DNA of 64,000 nucleotides from CAVXYG01 sp963766005 (GTDB taxonomy: Bacteria > Actinomycetota > Actinomycetes > S36-B12 > GCA-2699445), in assembly GCA_963766005.1 (NCBI GenBank), contig CAVXYG010000008.1, positions 372,001 to 436,000 of the forward strand, in the 5' to 3' direction. The notes beneath the pieces were generated by a model, which was given only the letters and a program-made list of their open reading frames with translations, was not told the DNA's origin and did no database searches. Both the position numbers and the translations under genes were made by a program. Of the stretch, positions 10,233-18,441 are shown piece after piece; within the stretch, counting starts at the first letter, position 1, and every line of letters begins with the position of its first letter.

Positions 10233-10530
10233 AAGGGCGACCGACTCGCGGGACCCTGCCCCATCGGCTTGCCAGATGCGCGGCTGTCGCTAGGAGGGCT
10301 GCGTTGCCGCTGGGCTCTTTGCTTCGCTCGCTCTGACCGAGGGCAACGTCCCGCCCTCTCCCGTCGTGTCGCCTAGCGTGTCCCCGTCCTCGCGGGTGTC
10401 CTCACCTGCCAAGTACCGGAACGCAACTCGACAGACGGTCAAGTGTGCGACCGCAGCGAACTGGGCACCCGGACTCCGTGCTGGTGGGCGCTTCCGGCAC
10501 ACCGCGGCCGATGATGCAGTGCTCGGTGCA

Positions 10531-11661
10531 TCAGTTCTTGGCTGCGACGAGCCGCCGCGCCAGAGCCTCGTAGCCGTCCGTCACGTCATCCCAGCGGTAG
10601 CGTTCGGCGGCCCGCTTCTGCAGGTCCCTGCCAGCGTCCACGGTACTGCTGGGATCGGCCTCGGCCGAGGCGAGGAGCGCACTGAGCTGGTCCGGGGTCG
10701 CGAAGTACTGAGCGTCCGGGCCGGCGACCTCGCGGTTGAAGTTCACGTCGAAGGCGAGGACCTGGGTCCCGGCGCCCATGGCACGCAGGAGGCTGGGGTT
10801 GGTGCCGCCGACGGAGTGCCCGTGCAGATAGGTCAGGGCGTTGCCGTACAACTGGTCCAGCGCCACCTGGTCGTCCACCCGGCCCACCAACCGAATCCGC
10901 TCGTCGTCGTCGGCCGCGTGCTGGATCTGCTCGGTGTACTGCGCCGCGAAGGGCGCCGAGCCAACGACCAGCAACGGCAGCCGGGCCGCGGACCGCGCAT
11001 ACCCCTGCACGATCTCCAGTACGTGGTTCTCCGGCTCGAATCGAGCGACGACGAGGTGGAAGGATCGGGGGAGCAGCCCCTCCGGCAGGAGGTCTGCGCC
11101 CGGTTCTGTCAGGATCTGGGCACCGTAGGGGATCATCTCGGTAACGGCGCCATAGGTGCTGCGGTAGTAGTCCTCGATGCCCGCGGCGTCGGCGATCAGG
11201 GCGTCGGACCAGCGCACGGCCGCCCGCTCGGCCCATTGGTAGTAGCGCTTGCCGGCTGGGCCCCACTTGGCCCGCTGCCACTCCAGGCCGTCCACATGCG
11301 TGGCGACCGGAATCCGGGCGGCCCGCAGCCCCGGCAAGAACGGAGCGTTGGCGGCGTTGAACACGAACGCCATGTCCGGCCGGGCCCGTGCAGCGTGCGC
11401 CACCGACAGTCCGGTGTGGCTGAGCGTCTCGGCGGTCTTGGTATGCACAGCGGGCAGCGTCACGGTGCGCATGCCGCGATACCACATCGGTGCCGACTGC
11501 TCCCCGGGGCTCCGGCAGTAGACCAGGACGCGATGGCCGCGCTGGACCAGTCGGGAGCCGATCTCCTCCACGGCGGTCTCGAAGCCGCCGTAGGCCGCGG
11601 GTACGCCGCGCGTCCCGATCATGGCGATGCGCAGTGGGCCGGCATCCAACGCGGTGCTCAC
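10531..11661 (-). CDS. Glycosyltransferase with DUF1972-type N-terminus (GT4-like)
   Basis: 376 residues. The GTG at 11661 overlaps the stop of the upstream gene (GTGA), indicating translational coupling. The N-terminal GTRGVPAAYGGFET (residues 16-29) is the signature of the DUF1972/rhamnosyltransferase-like glycosyltransferases. The C-terminal half has the GT-B donor-site pattern with VVARFEPEN and HGHSVGGTNPSLLRAMGAG, where the glycines and acidic or polar residues hold the nucleotide sugar. It probably transfers a sugar from an NDP donor during surface-polysaccharide synthesis on the cytoplasmic face. It forms a two-gene operon with the CDP-alcohol phosphotransferase fusion, so the acceptor may be the product of that enzyme (inference). 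Confidence 0.8.
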   Translation of the reverse strand: MSTALDAGPLRIAMIGTRGVPAAYGGFETAVEEIGSRLVQRGHRVLVYCRSPGEQSAPMWYRGMRTVTLPAVHTKTAETLSHTGLSVAHAARARPDMAFVFNAANAPFLPGLRAARIPVATHVDGLEWQRAKWGPAGKRYYQWAERAAVRWSDALIADAAGIEDYYRSTYGAVTEMIPYGAQILTEPGADLLPEGLLPRSFHLVVARFEPENHVLEIVQGYARSAARLPLLVVGSAPFAAQYTEQIQHAADDDERIRLVGRVDDQVALDQLYGNALTYLHGHSVGGTNPSLLRAMGAGTQVLAFDVNFNREVAGPDAQYFATPDQLSALLASAEADPSSTVDAGRDLQKRAAERYRWDDVTDGYEALARRLVAAKN

Positions 11662-12854
11662 TCGCTGATCCGCTCCCGCAGAATCGTGCTCGAGGTCGTC
11701 GTGGTGTAGGGGAAGTAGTGCACGGCCACACCCGCTTCGGACATGCTCGCCTCGAGTTGATCGCCCTTCGGTGTGTTCTTCCAATCGTCGCCCTTGAAGA
11801 GGACATCGAAGCGGACCTTGGCGAGCATCTCGTCCTTGCTGACCGAGTCGTCCACGACCACTTCGTCGACCAGGCCTACCGAGTTCACGATCTCCAACCG
11901 CTCATCCAGAGGGATGACCGGCTGCTTGCCCTTGGCCGCCACCGCGCGCTCGTCGGTGACGACGCCGGCGATGAGGTAGTCGCAGTGGGCGCGGGCGTTG
12001 CGCAGGATGTTCAGATGGCCGACGTGGAACAGGTCGTAGACGCCGGGGATGTAGCCCACGACTCCGCGCGTCGTCTGGACCTCGGCCTTCGCCCGCGGCA
12101 GGGAGGCGGCCTGCCGGTACCAGACCGGCAGCGCCAGGGCGAGGATCGCGGCATTCGCGACGAACAGCAGCGTGTACACGCCTGCGAACACCGAGGTCCC
12201 CCACAGTGCGAAGACCCAGATCAGCAGCCCGTAGTCGCTGGGAAGGCGGAGCAGCGAGCGTGCCAGGGGGGCGCCCTGCGGCTTGTCCCCCGCCGGGACC
12301 CCCGGCGTCGCCCGGCGCAGCAGATCCACGAGCAGCCATCCGAAGAAGGCCACAACGGAGACCGTCGCGAAGCCGAGCGGAACCAGCGCCGCGACCCAGT
12401 CGACGCCGTCGTAGCGCAGCCAGCCGATGAGCACCGCGGCGTGCACCATGACGGTCTTGGCCATGTCCACGGTGTGGTCGAGCCACTCGCCGACGGGTCG
12501 TCCGCCGCCGCGCAGCCGGGCCAGCTGGCCGTCGGCGGAATCCAGCGCGTAGCCGATGGCCAGGAGGACCGCGACGCCGATGCCGAGGGCCAGCGACGGC
12601 GGGAGTACGACCAGGAGCACGATGCCGGCCAGCGAGAAGGCGGCGCTGACCCCGGTGACCTGGTTCGGTGTCATGCCGGAGGCGAACGCAGCGGCCGCGA
12701 AGCGCCGTCCGACAGGTCGATTGATGAACCGGGAGTAGGCCGGGGCTCCGTAGTTCGACTTCCCGTGCCGAGGCAGGGCGCTGATCGCCGATCGGTATCG
12801 CGCCAACCATGACGTGCGGTCTGGCGTATGCTCCCCAGAATTCACCACTGCCAT
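11658..12854 (-). CDS. Fusion: CDP-alcohol phosphotransferase + TagD-like cytidylyltransferase
   Basis: 398 residues. I start at the ATG at 12854 (gagggggcaggga just upstream). Residues 105-130 carry the full CDP-alcohol phosphotransferase signature DxxDGxxAR...Gx3Dx3D (DSADGQLAR, then GEWLDHTVD), within about six membrane helices spanning residues 60-250. Residues 265-398 are a soluble nucleotidyltransferase with GVYDLFHVGH (HxGH at 277-280) and a C-terminal SSTILRERI, as in glycerol-3-phosphate or ethanolamine-phosphate cytidylyltransferases. The protein could therefore both make a CDP-activated polyol or amino-alcohol and transfer its phospho-headgroup to a lipid or glycan acceptor. It is coupled to a glycosyltransferase. 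The alcohol substrate cannot be read from sequence. Confidence 0.85.
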   Translation of the reverse strand: MAVVNSGEHTPDRTSWLARYRSAISALPRHGKSNYGAPAYSRFINRPVGRRFAAAAFASGMTPNQVTGVSAAFSLAGIVLLVVLPPSLALGIGVAVLLAIGYALDSADGQLARLRGGGRPVGEWLDHTVDMAKTVMVHAAVLIGWLRYDGVDWVAALVPLGFATVSVVAFFGWLLVDLLRRATPGVPAGDKPQGAPLARSLLRLPSDYGLLIWVFALWGTSVFAGVYTLLFVANAAILALALPVWYRQAASLPRAKAEVQTTRGVVGYIPGVYDLFHVGHLNILRNARAHCDYLIAGVVTDERAVAAKGKQPVIPLDERLEIVNSVGLVDEVVVDDSVSKDEMLAKVRFDVLFKGDDWKNTPKGDQLEASMSEAGVAVHYFPYTTTTSSTILRERISE

Positions 12855-12880
12855 TCCCTGCCCCCTCGGTCGACCGCGAC

Positions 12881-12900
12881 GTGTTCTTAGGGTAGAACAC
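12881..12900 (-). promoter_or_regulatory. 20-bp palindrome overlapping a candidate -10 box
   Basis: Perfect 7-base arms GTGTTCT (12881-12887) and AGAACAC (12894-12900) with a 6-base centre. Read on the minus strand the centre contains TACCCT, a TANNNT-type -10, placed about 34 bases before the fusion gene start. A palindrome over a -10 box is the usual place for a repressor site. It could alternatively act as a hairpin terminator for nucS. Confidence 0.45.
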
Positions 12901-12933
12901 AGAACCCTGAAGCTCATAACGCTCAGTAGTGCT

Positions 12934-13605
12934 CTAGAAGAGGACGAGCGTGTCGTTTGGGCGTCCGCGCATGGCGTCGTAGTCCAGCAGAACCCAGCGC
13001 AAACCGCGGTCCTGCGACAGAGTCCGGGCCTGCGGCTTAATCTCCTGCGCGGCCAGCACCCCCGTGACCGGGGTCAACAACGGGTCCCGATTCAGTAACT
13101 CCAGGTAACGAGTGAGTTGTTCCACACCGTCGATCTCACCGCGGCGCTTGACCTCGACTGCGACGGTGGCGCCGGAGGCGTCGCGGCACAGGAGGTCGAC
13201 CGGTCCGATCGCGGTGGGGTACTCCCGTCGGATCAGCGTCCAGGAGTCCCCCAGGATCGTGGGATCTTGTGCCAGCAGCGCCTGCAGGTGGGCCTCCACG
13301 CCGTCCTTGATCAGTCCCGGATCCTGCCCGAGCTCCGCGCTGTGGTCGTGCAGGACCTCCGATACCGTGATCACCAGCGATTCGCCGGCCTTGTTGGTCA
13401 CCTCCCACCGGAGGTGGTCCTCGGCCTGCGACTCCACCAGGGAGCACGGCGGACTCATCCAGTTCAACGGCTTGTAGGAGCCGCCGTCGGCATGCACGAG
13501 GACCGAGCCGTCGGCCTTCACCATGATCAGCCGAGTGGCCTGGGGGAGGTGGGCGGTGAGCCGGCCGACGTAGTCGACCGAGCAGGTGGCCAGGAGCAAT
13601 CGCAC
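12934..13605 (-). CDS. nucS: NucS/EndoMS mismatch endonuclease
   Basis: 223 residues, GTG start. Full-length match to the actinobacterial NucS family, which cuts DNA at mismatches and replaces MutSL in these bacteria. The N-terminal DNA-binding half starts [15 protein letters not shown]. The C-terminal RecB-like nuclease half has GPVDLLCRD and VAVEVKRRG, which carry the metal-binding Asp and Glu-x-Lys. The extreme C-terminus DTLVLF resembles the family's beta-clamp-binding tail. A TAGGCT box 6 bases before the GTG suggests a leaderless transcript. It is divergent from the acetoacetyl-CoA synthetase gene. Confidence 0.93.
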   Translation of the reverse strand: MRLLLATCSVDYVGRLTAHLPQATRLIMVKADGSVLVHADGGSYKPLNWMSPPCSLVESQAEDHLRWEVTNKAGESLVITVSEVLHDHSAELGQDPGLIKDGVEAHLQALLAQDPTILGDSWTLIRREYPTAIGPVDLLCRDASGATVAVEVKRRGEIDGVEQLTRYLELLNRDPLLTPVTGVLAAQEIKPQARTLSQDRGLRWVLLDYDAMRGRPNDTLVLF

Positions 13606-13611
13606 CGGACC

Positions 13612-13617
13612 AGCCTA
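13612..13617 (-). promoter_or_regulatory. -10 box of a leaderless nucS promoter
   Basis: TAGGCT on the minus strand ends 6 bases before the GTG start at 13605, so transcription would begin at or next to the start codon. No convincing -35. Confidence 0.5.
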
Positions 13618-13669
13618 CGACGCTCACCCGGGGTCGAAGCGGGGCCGGGTGAAGCGGCATGATGCCGCT

Positions 13670-15655
13670 ATGGCAGCCGAGCAGATGTCGCAGGATCCGC
13701 TGTGGACACCCGACCCCGAGGCAGCGGCAGGGACCGGCTACGCGCAGTTCGCCGCTGCCTATGGTGTGCCTCGTGCGGAACTGCCGACCGCGGCCCTGCA
13801 GGATCTGAACCGCTTCTGGGACGCTGTCTGGCGGGAGTGCGGCGTGGTCGGCGATCGCGGCGCGAGGCAGGCCTATGCGCCGCCTGGGCCGGAGGAGGGG
13901 CTCCGGGGTGCGCGGTTCTTCCCGTCGGCCCGACTGAACTACGCCGAGAACCTGCTCGCCGGTGGTCAGCGCGAGGGCGCGCGGGAGGAAGCCATCGTCT
14001 CGGTGCGCGAGGACGGCGTGCGCAGGACGCTGACCTGGGACCAGTTGCGCGAGGACGTGCTGCGGTTCGCCGGGGCGCTGGCGTCCTGGGGAGTGGGTCC
14101 CGGCGATCGGGTCGCCGCCTGGATGCCGAACACACCCGAGACGGTGGTGGCGATGCTCGCGGCGCAGTGGCTGGGTGCGGTGTTCACCTCCACCAGCCCG
14201 GATTTCGGGGCCTCCGGGGTCCTGGACCGCTTCGGCCAGGTCGGGCCGAAGGTGCTGATCGCGGCCGATGGCTTCTGGTACGCGACCAAGCGCCAGGACC
14301 GGCTCGACCTGCTGCCCCAGGTGGTGGCCGGCCTGCCCGACCTCGAGCGCGTCGTCGTGGTGCCGGAGTTGCGGGGCGCCGAGGATGTGGGGAATCGTCT
14401 GGCCGAGTTGCCGATCGGGTGTCCGACCGTGCTGTTCGGCGAAGCGGTGGGTCAGGCTCCGCAGCCGGCCCGGCTGCCCTTCGACGCCCCGGGGTTCATC
14501 CTCTACTCCAGCGGCACGACCGGCGCGCCCAAATGCATCGTGCATCGCGGCGCCGGGATCCTGCTGAAGCAACTCACCGAGCACCAGTTGCACTGCGATA
14601 TCCGCCCGGGCGATCGCGTCTTCTACTACACGACGTGCGGCTGGATGATGTGGAATTGGCTGGTCACCGCGCTGGCCAGCGGCGCCACGATCGTGCTGTA
14701 CGACGGCTCGCCCTTCCATCCCGAGCCCGACGTGCTGTGGGACCTGGCTGCAGCGGAGTCGGTCGCGCTGTTCGGGACCAGCGCGAAGTACCTCGACGTC
14801 GCGGCACAGCGCGGCCTCGAGCCGAAGCGGACCCACGACCTGGCCGCACTGCGCACCATCACCTCCACCGGATCCCCGCTGGTGGCGGAGGGGTTCGAGT
14901 ACGTCTATCGCGCAATCAAGGCCGACGTGCATCTCGCTTCGATCAGTGGAGGCACCGATCTGTGCGGCTGCTTCGTGCTCGGCAATCCGACGCAGCCGGT
15001 CTATGCGGGCGAGATCCAGGGCTCGGCGCTGGGCCTGGACTGCGATGTCTGGGACGAGCACGGCAGGTCGCTGGCAGGGCAGCCGGGCGCGCGTGGCGAA
15101 CTGGTCTGCTCCACGCCGTTCCCCTCCATGCCGCTGCACTTCTTCGGCGACGACGGCTCCAGGTACCACGCCGCCTACTTCGAGCGCTTCCCAGGTGCCT
15201 GGACGCAGGGCGACTTCGCCAGCAGAACGACGCACGGCGGCTTCGTCATCCACGGCCGCTCCGACGCCACGCTCAACGCTGGCGGTGTGCGGATCGGGAC
15301 GGCTGAGCTCTACCGGCAGGTGGAGCGCTTCGACGAGATCCTGGAAGCCCTCGCTGTCGGCCAGGAGTGGCAGGGAGACACCCGCATCGTGCTGTTCGTG
15401 CGCCTTGCGCAGGGGGAGTCGCTCACCGACGCCCTGCAGCAGCGGGTCCGGCAGCGGCTGCGGACCGAATGCTCCCCCCGCCACGTGCCGACCAGGATCG
15501 TCGCGGTGGTCGACCTGCCGCGGACCCGATCGGGCAAGCTCGCCGAGCTCGCCGTGGCCGACGTCGTGAACGGCCGCGCGATCCGCAATGTGGCGGCATT
15601 GGCCAATCCGGAGTCCTTAGATCTCTTCCGTGACATCGGGTCGCTGCGGTCCTGA
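13670..15655 (+). CDS. Acetoacetyl-CoA synthetase
   Basis: 661 residues. ATG at 13670 is preceded 6 bases upstream by CATGAT and has no ribosome-binding site, so it may be leaderless; the ATG at 13685 is an alternative. The protein is a member of the acyl-adenylate-forming family: the P-loop-like YSSGTTGAPKCIVH, the TSTGSPL motif, SISGGTDLCGC in the acyl pocket region, and the C-terminal hinge and TRSGKLAE lysine. The N-terminus (LNRFWDAVWRECGV, RLNYAENLL) and the GGTDLCGCFVLG pocket are typical of acetoacetyl-CoA synthetases, which convert acetoacetate, ATP and CoA to acetoacetyl-CoA. This feeds the thiolase, dehydrogenase and ccr genes nearby. Confidence 0.88.
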   Translation: MAAEQMSQDPLWTPDPEAAAGTGYAQFAAAYGVPRAELPTAALQDLNRFWDAVWRECGVVGDRGARQAYAPPGPEEGLRGARFFPSARLNYAENLLAGGQREGAREEAIVSVREDGVRRTLTWDQLREDVLRFAGALASWGVGPGDRVAAWMPNTPETVVAMLAAQWLGAVFTSTSPDFGASGVLDRFGQVGPKVLIAADGFWYATKRQDRLDLLPQVVAGLPDLERVVVVPELRGAEDVGNRLAELPIGCPTVLFGEAVGQAPQPARLPFDAPGFILYSSGTTGAPKCIVHRGAGILLKQLTEHQLHCDIRPGDRVFYYTTCGWMMWNWLVTALASGATIVLYDGSPFHPEPDVLWDLAAAESVALFGTSAKYLDVAAQRGLEPKRTHDLAALRTITSTGSPLVAEGFEYVYRAIKADVHLASISGGTDLCGCFVLGNPTQPVYAGEIQGSALGLDCDVWDEHGRSLAGQPGARGELVCSTPFPSMPLHFFGDDGSRYHAAYFERFPGAWTQGDFASRTTHGGFVIHGRSDATLNAGGVRIGTAELYRQVERFDEILEALAVGQEWQGDTRIVLFVRLAQGESLTDALQQRVRQRLRTECSPRHVPTRIVAVVDLPRTRSGKLAELAVADVVNGRAIRNVAALANPESLDLFRDIGSLRS

Positions 15656-15658
15656 GGG

Positions 15659-15673
15659 CAGCCCCGGGGGCTG
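15659..15673. terminator. Hairpin between convergent genes
   Basis: CAGCCCC and GGGGCTG arms, with almost no loop, lie 3 bases past the synthetase stop and 38 bases from the end of the converging small gene. It could terminate both transcripts. No T-run. Confidence 0.45.
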
Positions 15674-15710
15674 GGGCGTCGACCGGCGGGTTGCCACGGT
15701 GGACCGGTGA

Positions 15711-15911
15711 TCAGGTGTCGACCCCCGGCAACTGCATCCGCTCGGCCCAGGGGGCCAGCCCGACCAGGGCGCCCTCGTCCCACGGGGCACGGGGGACCGG
15801 CACGGCTTGGCCATGGTGCGGCGCGTCCTCCAGCACGTGGACCTCGTCCTCGATGTTGCCGATCAGGTCGAGCTCGTCGGTACCCAGTCCGGCTCGTTGC
15901 GGTGTCGTCAT
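15711..15911 (-). CDS. Small acidic protein, 66 residues, unknown function
   Basis: The ATG at 15911 is preceded by a near-perfect ribosome-binding site (GGAGGAG, 7-8 bases upstream), the strongest argument that this is a real gene. The sequence is acidic in the first half (DELDLIGNIEDEVHVLED), then histidine/proline-rich, with two tryptophans in APWDEGALVGLAPWAERMQ. There is no signal peptide, membrane helix or cysteine. I do not recognise a family. Two tandem palindromes start 68 bases upstream of its start codon, so it may be the direct target of the regulator that also appears to control etfBA. A role linked to acyl-CoA metabolism is only inferred from this. Confidence 0.65.
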   Translation of the reverse strand: MTTPQRAGLGTDELDLIGNIEDEVHVLEDAPHHGQAVPVPRAPWDEGALVGLAPWAERMQLPGVDT

Positions 15912-15978
15912 GCGATTGCTCCTCCAATTGTCGGCTCTCATTGCCACGATGGGGACGCGGAGCCGGGCGGGGGAAGGC

Positions 15979-16013
15979 CTACCCGCGAGTAACGGGGCTC
16001 TACCGGCCGGTAA
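15979..16013. promoter_or_regulatory. Two tandem 14-bp palindromic operators, 21 bp apart
   Basis: CTACCCGCGAGTAA at 15979-15992 and CTACCGGCCGGTAA at 16000-16013, both fitting nTACYnnnnRGTAA. Their starts are 21 bases apart, two helical turns, so two dimers would bind the same face. The same motif lies over the etfB promoter at 42931. This is typical of TetR-family repressors of acyl-CoA genes, though the regulator itself is not in this window. The sites lie upstream of both the small protein (minus) and the dehydrogenase (plus). Confidence 0.6.
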
Positions 16014-16131
16014 CGCCGAATGGCGTAGTCCGAATGGGTCAGACCGCCCCGCGAAACCGGACCGCTGCGACGCCCTACGGCCCGCCGCAGGCGGATGTGC
16101 CAGGCCGGTGAGGCCCCGATGCCCGTGCGAG

Positions 16132-16224
16132 CGTTGATCGCCGCGAACTCCGGCAGAACTGCCGGAATTCGTCGCGATCAACGGCGGGCCCTCCGATGCG
16201 GCGGCGGCCTCTGCGACGCATCGG
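16132..16224. other. Strongly structured intergenic DNA: 52-nt hairpin plus a second inverted repeat
   Basis: Arms 16132-16156 and 16159-16183 are 25 bases long, match at 22 positions, and leave a 2-base AA loop. A second repeat, CCGATGCG (16193-16200) and CGCATCGG (16217-16224), follows. The region lies in the 422-base gap between the small protein and the dehydrogenase, about 110-200 bases before the dehydrogenase start. It could be a regulatory RNA leader, an antisense RNA, a REP-like element or a protein-binding site. No coding frame explains it. Confidence 0.6.
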
Positions 16225-16333
16225 GCCAGGGCGCGGCCGCCGCCGCCATGCGGGCGAGGCTCCGCCACCCCGGCGCTCGGGGCAGCGGCGGCTGTTTGCC
16301 ACACTGCGTAGGTATCCGTGGAAGGGGAGTGCA

Positions 16334-17992
16334 ATGACGCGCGACGTCACCACTGTTGCTGTGGTCGGGCTCGGTCAGACCGGGGCCGGTCTGGCCGCCG
16401 CCGCCAACAAGGCCGGGCTGCAGGTGATCGAGGTGGGCGAGCACGACAGCCTCGACGGGATCGGCGCTGCCGAGCTCGTCGTCGAAGCCGTCCCCGAGGC
16501 CTTCGAGGCCAAGCGCGAGATCCTGGCCCGCATCGACAAGTCGGCCGGCCCCGACGCCGTGATCGCGACCACGGCCACCGCGATCTCGGTCACCGACCTC
16601 GCGCTGGGCACGACCGAGCCGGGCCGCATCATCGGTCTCGGCCCGTCGCTGCCGGCCGATGCGCCAGGTCTGCTGGAGATCGTGCGCTCGCCGCTGTCGA
16701 CGGAGCATGCCGTCGCCGCCGGGGTGGCGCTGGCCGATGCCCTGGGCACCAGCAGCGTCATCGTCGGCGACCGCCCCGGGCAGATCGTCTCGCGTCTGCT
16801 GTTCGGCTACCTCAACCACGCGGTCGGCATGGTCGAGAGCAAGTACGCCAGCCGGGATGACGTGGACGCCGCGATGCGATTCGGCTGCGGCTACCCGACC
16901 GGCCCGCTGGCCTACCTCGATGCGGTCGGGATCGACACCGCCTACCGGATCCTCGACGGGCTCCACGCCGCGACCGGCGAACGCGTCCACGCCCCGGCGC
17001 CCATCCTGAGGCAGATGATTGCGGCCGGGCGACTCGGTCGCAAGAGCGGTCGCGGCTTCTACTCCTACGCCGGGCCCGGTTCGGCGGAAGCTGTTGCCGA
17101 TGATCCGGCTCCGGTGGCCGGTGCGGACGGAGGCGCTGCGCCGCGCGCCGTCTCCTCGGTCGGTGTCGTCGGCTCCGGGACAATGGCCGCCGGCATCATG
17201 GAGGTCTTCGCCAAGTCCGGCTTCCCTGTCACTTTTGTGGCGCGCAGCGAGGACAAGGTGGCCCGCGTCGTGGCCGCCATCACCAAGTCGCTGCAGCGCG
17301 CCGTCGACAAGGGCCGCATGTCCGAGGAGGAGCGCGACGCGGTGCTCGGCCGAGTGGCCGGCGTCACCGATGTCAGCGGCCTGTCGGAGGTGGATCTGGT
17401 CGTGGAGGCGATCGTGGAGGACCTCGACACGAAACTCGACCTCTTCCGCCGCCTCGACGCCGTGTGCAAGCCGGGGGCCGTGCTCGCCACGACGACCTCG
17501 AGCCTGCCGGTGGTGCAGATGGCCGCCGCGACCGGTCGCCCGGCTGACGTCGTGGGCCTGCACTTCTTCAACCCGGCCCCCATCATGAAGCTGGTGGAGA
17601 TCGTTGCCCCGGTCACCACGGCCCCCGACGTGGTGGCCACGGCCAAGGACGTCTGCTCCCGCACCAAGAAGGTGGCCGTGGAGTGCGGAGACCGGGCCGG
17701 GTTCATCGTCAACGCCCTGTTGTTCCCCTACCTCAACGATGCGGTGCGGATGCTGGAGTCCGGGTACGCATCCATGGATGAGATCGACGCCGCCATCAAG
17801 GCCGCCACGGGCTTCCCGATGGGACCCTTCGCGCTGCTCGACGTGGTCGGCAACGATGTGTCGCTGGCGATCCAGCAGACACTGCTCAGCGAGTTCCGCG
17901 ATCCCGGCTTCGCGCCAGCGCCCACACTGGAGCACCTCGTGGCCGCGGGGTACCAGGGTCGCAAGACCGGTCGCGGCTTCCGTACGTACTGA
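16334..17992 (+). CDS. 3-hydroxyacyl-CoA dehydrogenase with two modules, N-terminal one degenerate
   Basis: 552 residues, ATG preceded by gaagggga. The C-terminal module (about 275-552) is a complete enzyme of the 3-hydroxybutyryl/3-hydroxyacyl-CoA dehydrogenase family: Rossmann motif GSGTMAAGI, the catalytic-His region GLHFFNPAPIMKLVE, and the C-terminal domain with DRAGFIVNALL and GPFALLDVVG. The N-terminal module keeps GLGQTGAGL and a full C-terminal domain (DRPGQIVSRLLF, GPLAYLDAVG) but lacks roughly 35 residues of the Rossmann fold and has no catalytic His-Phe-Phe-Asn segment. It is probably structural or substrate-binding only. It likely oxidises 3-hydroxyacyl-CoA with NAD in beta-oxidation or C4 metabolism. 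Confidence 0.85.
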   Translation: MTRDVTTVAVVGLGQTGAGLAAAANKAGLQVIEVGEHDSLDGIGAAELVVEAVPEAFEAKREILARIDKSAGPDAVIATTATAISVTDLALGTTEPGRIIGLGPSLPADAPGLLEIVRSPLSTEHAVAAGVALADALGTSSVIVGDRPGQIVSRLLFGYLNHAVGMVESKYASRDDVDAAMRFGCGYPTGPLAYLDAVGIDTAYRILDGLHAATGERVHAPAPILRQMIAAGRLGRKSGRGFYSYAGPGSAEAVADDPAPVAGADGGAAPRAVSSVGVVGSGTMAAGIMEVFAKSGFPVTFVARSEDKVARVVAAITKSLQRAVDKGRMSEEERDAVLGRVAGVTDVSGLSEVDLVVEAIVEDLDTKLDLFRRLDAVCKPGAVLATTTSSLPVVQMAAATGRPADVVGLHFFNPAPIMKLVEIVAPVTTAPDVVATAKDVCSRTKKVAVECGDRAGFIVNALLFPYLNDAVRMLESGYASMDEIDAAIKAATGFPMGPFALLDVVGNDVSLAIQQTLLSEFRDPGFAPAPTLEHLVAAGYQGRKTGRGFRTY

Positions 17993-18157
17993 CCTCGACC
18001 GGGCACGGTCCTCGCTGCGTCCTGTCGACCTGGCCCGCGACGGGCGGGCCCGTGTCGCCGCTCGACCACCGCTCCTTGGCCGAGGATGCAGCGACCCGGA
18101 AAGGCGCCGCGTTCCGACATCGGGCGGACTCCGGCGCGGCACGGCAGAATCGAGGCC

Positions 18158-18439
18158 ATGGCGCGTCAGCATCGCAGCAGCCGCGGCGTGCGGCGGCCCT
18201 TGTCAGCGGGCAGTGTCCGGACGCGGGAGGAACACGCCGACGGTGATTGGCTGGTGGCCACGTGGACGGCGCGAAGCGAGGAGCGCAACTACACGTGCCC
18301 GATCTGCCGGGGCAGGCTGGCGGCAAGCACCGCGCATCTGGTGGTGTGGCCGGCAGCGGGCGGCGTCGCCGATCGCCGGCATGTCCATACCTCCTGCTGG
18401 CGCCGACGTGCGCGCCAGCGCGATCCGGTGAGGTGGTAG
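18158..18439 (+). CDS. Small zinc-ribbon-like actinobacterial protein
   Basis: 93 residues. It carries CPIC (around residue 48) and a C-terminal HVHTSCWRRR, giving a Cys-x2-Cys...His...Cys set that looks metal-binding, plus an arginine-rich tail. The layout (TYxCPxC, a HLVxWP segment, RRHxHTxCWRRR) matches a widespread actinobacterial family often mislabelled ATP/GTP-binding protein; its role is unknown. Start at ATG 18158. The next gene begins 2 bases after its stop, so the two are probably co-transcribed. Confidence 0.7.
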   Translation: MARQHRSSRGVRRPLSAGSVRTREEHADGDWLVATWTARSEERNYTCPICRGRLAASTAHLVVWPAAGGVADRRHVHTSCWRRRARQRDPVRW

Positions 18440-18441
18440 CG

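Noticed and set aside
12881..12900. LexA (SOS) box at the palindrome next to nucS
   Set aside because: The actinobacterial SOS box is GAAC-N4-GTTC; here the half-sites are in the opposite order (GTTC...GAAC).
15711..16334. 207-residue minus-strand protein extending upstream of the small acidic protein
   Set aside because: The extension crosses the palindromes and the hairpin, is low-complexity, and ignores the strong ribosome-binding site at 15911.
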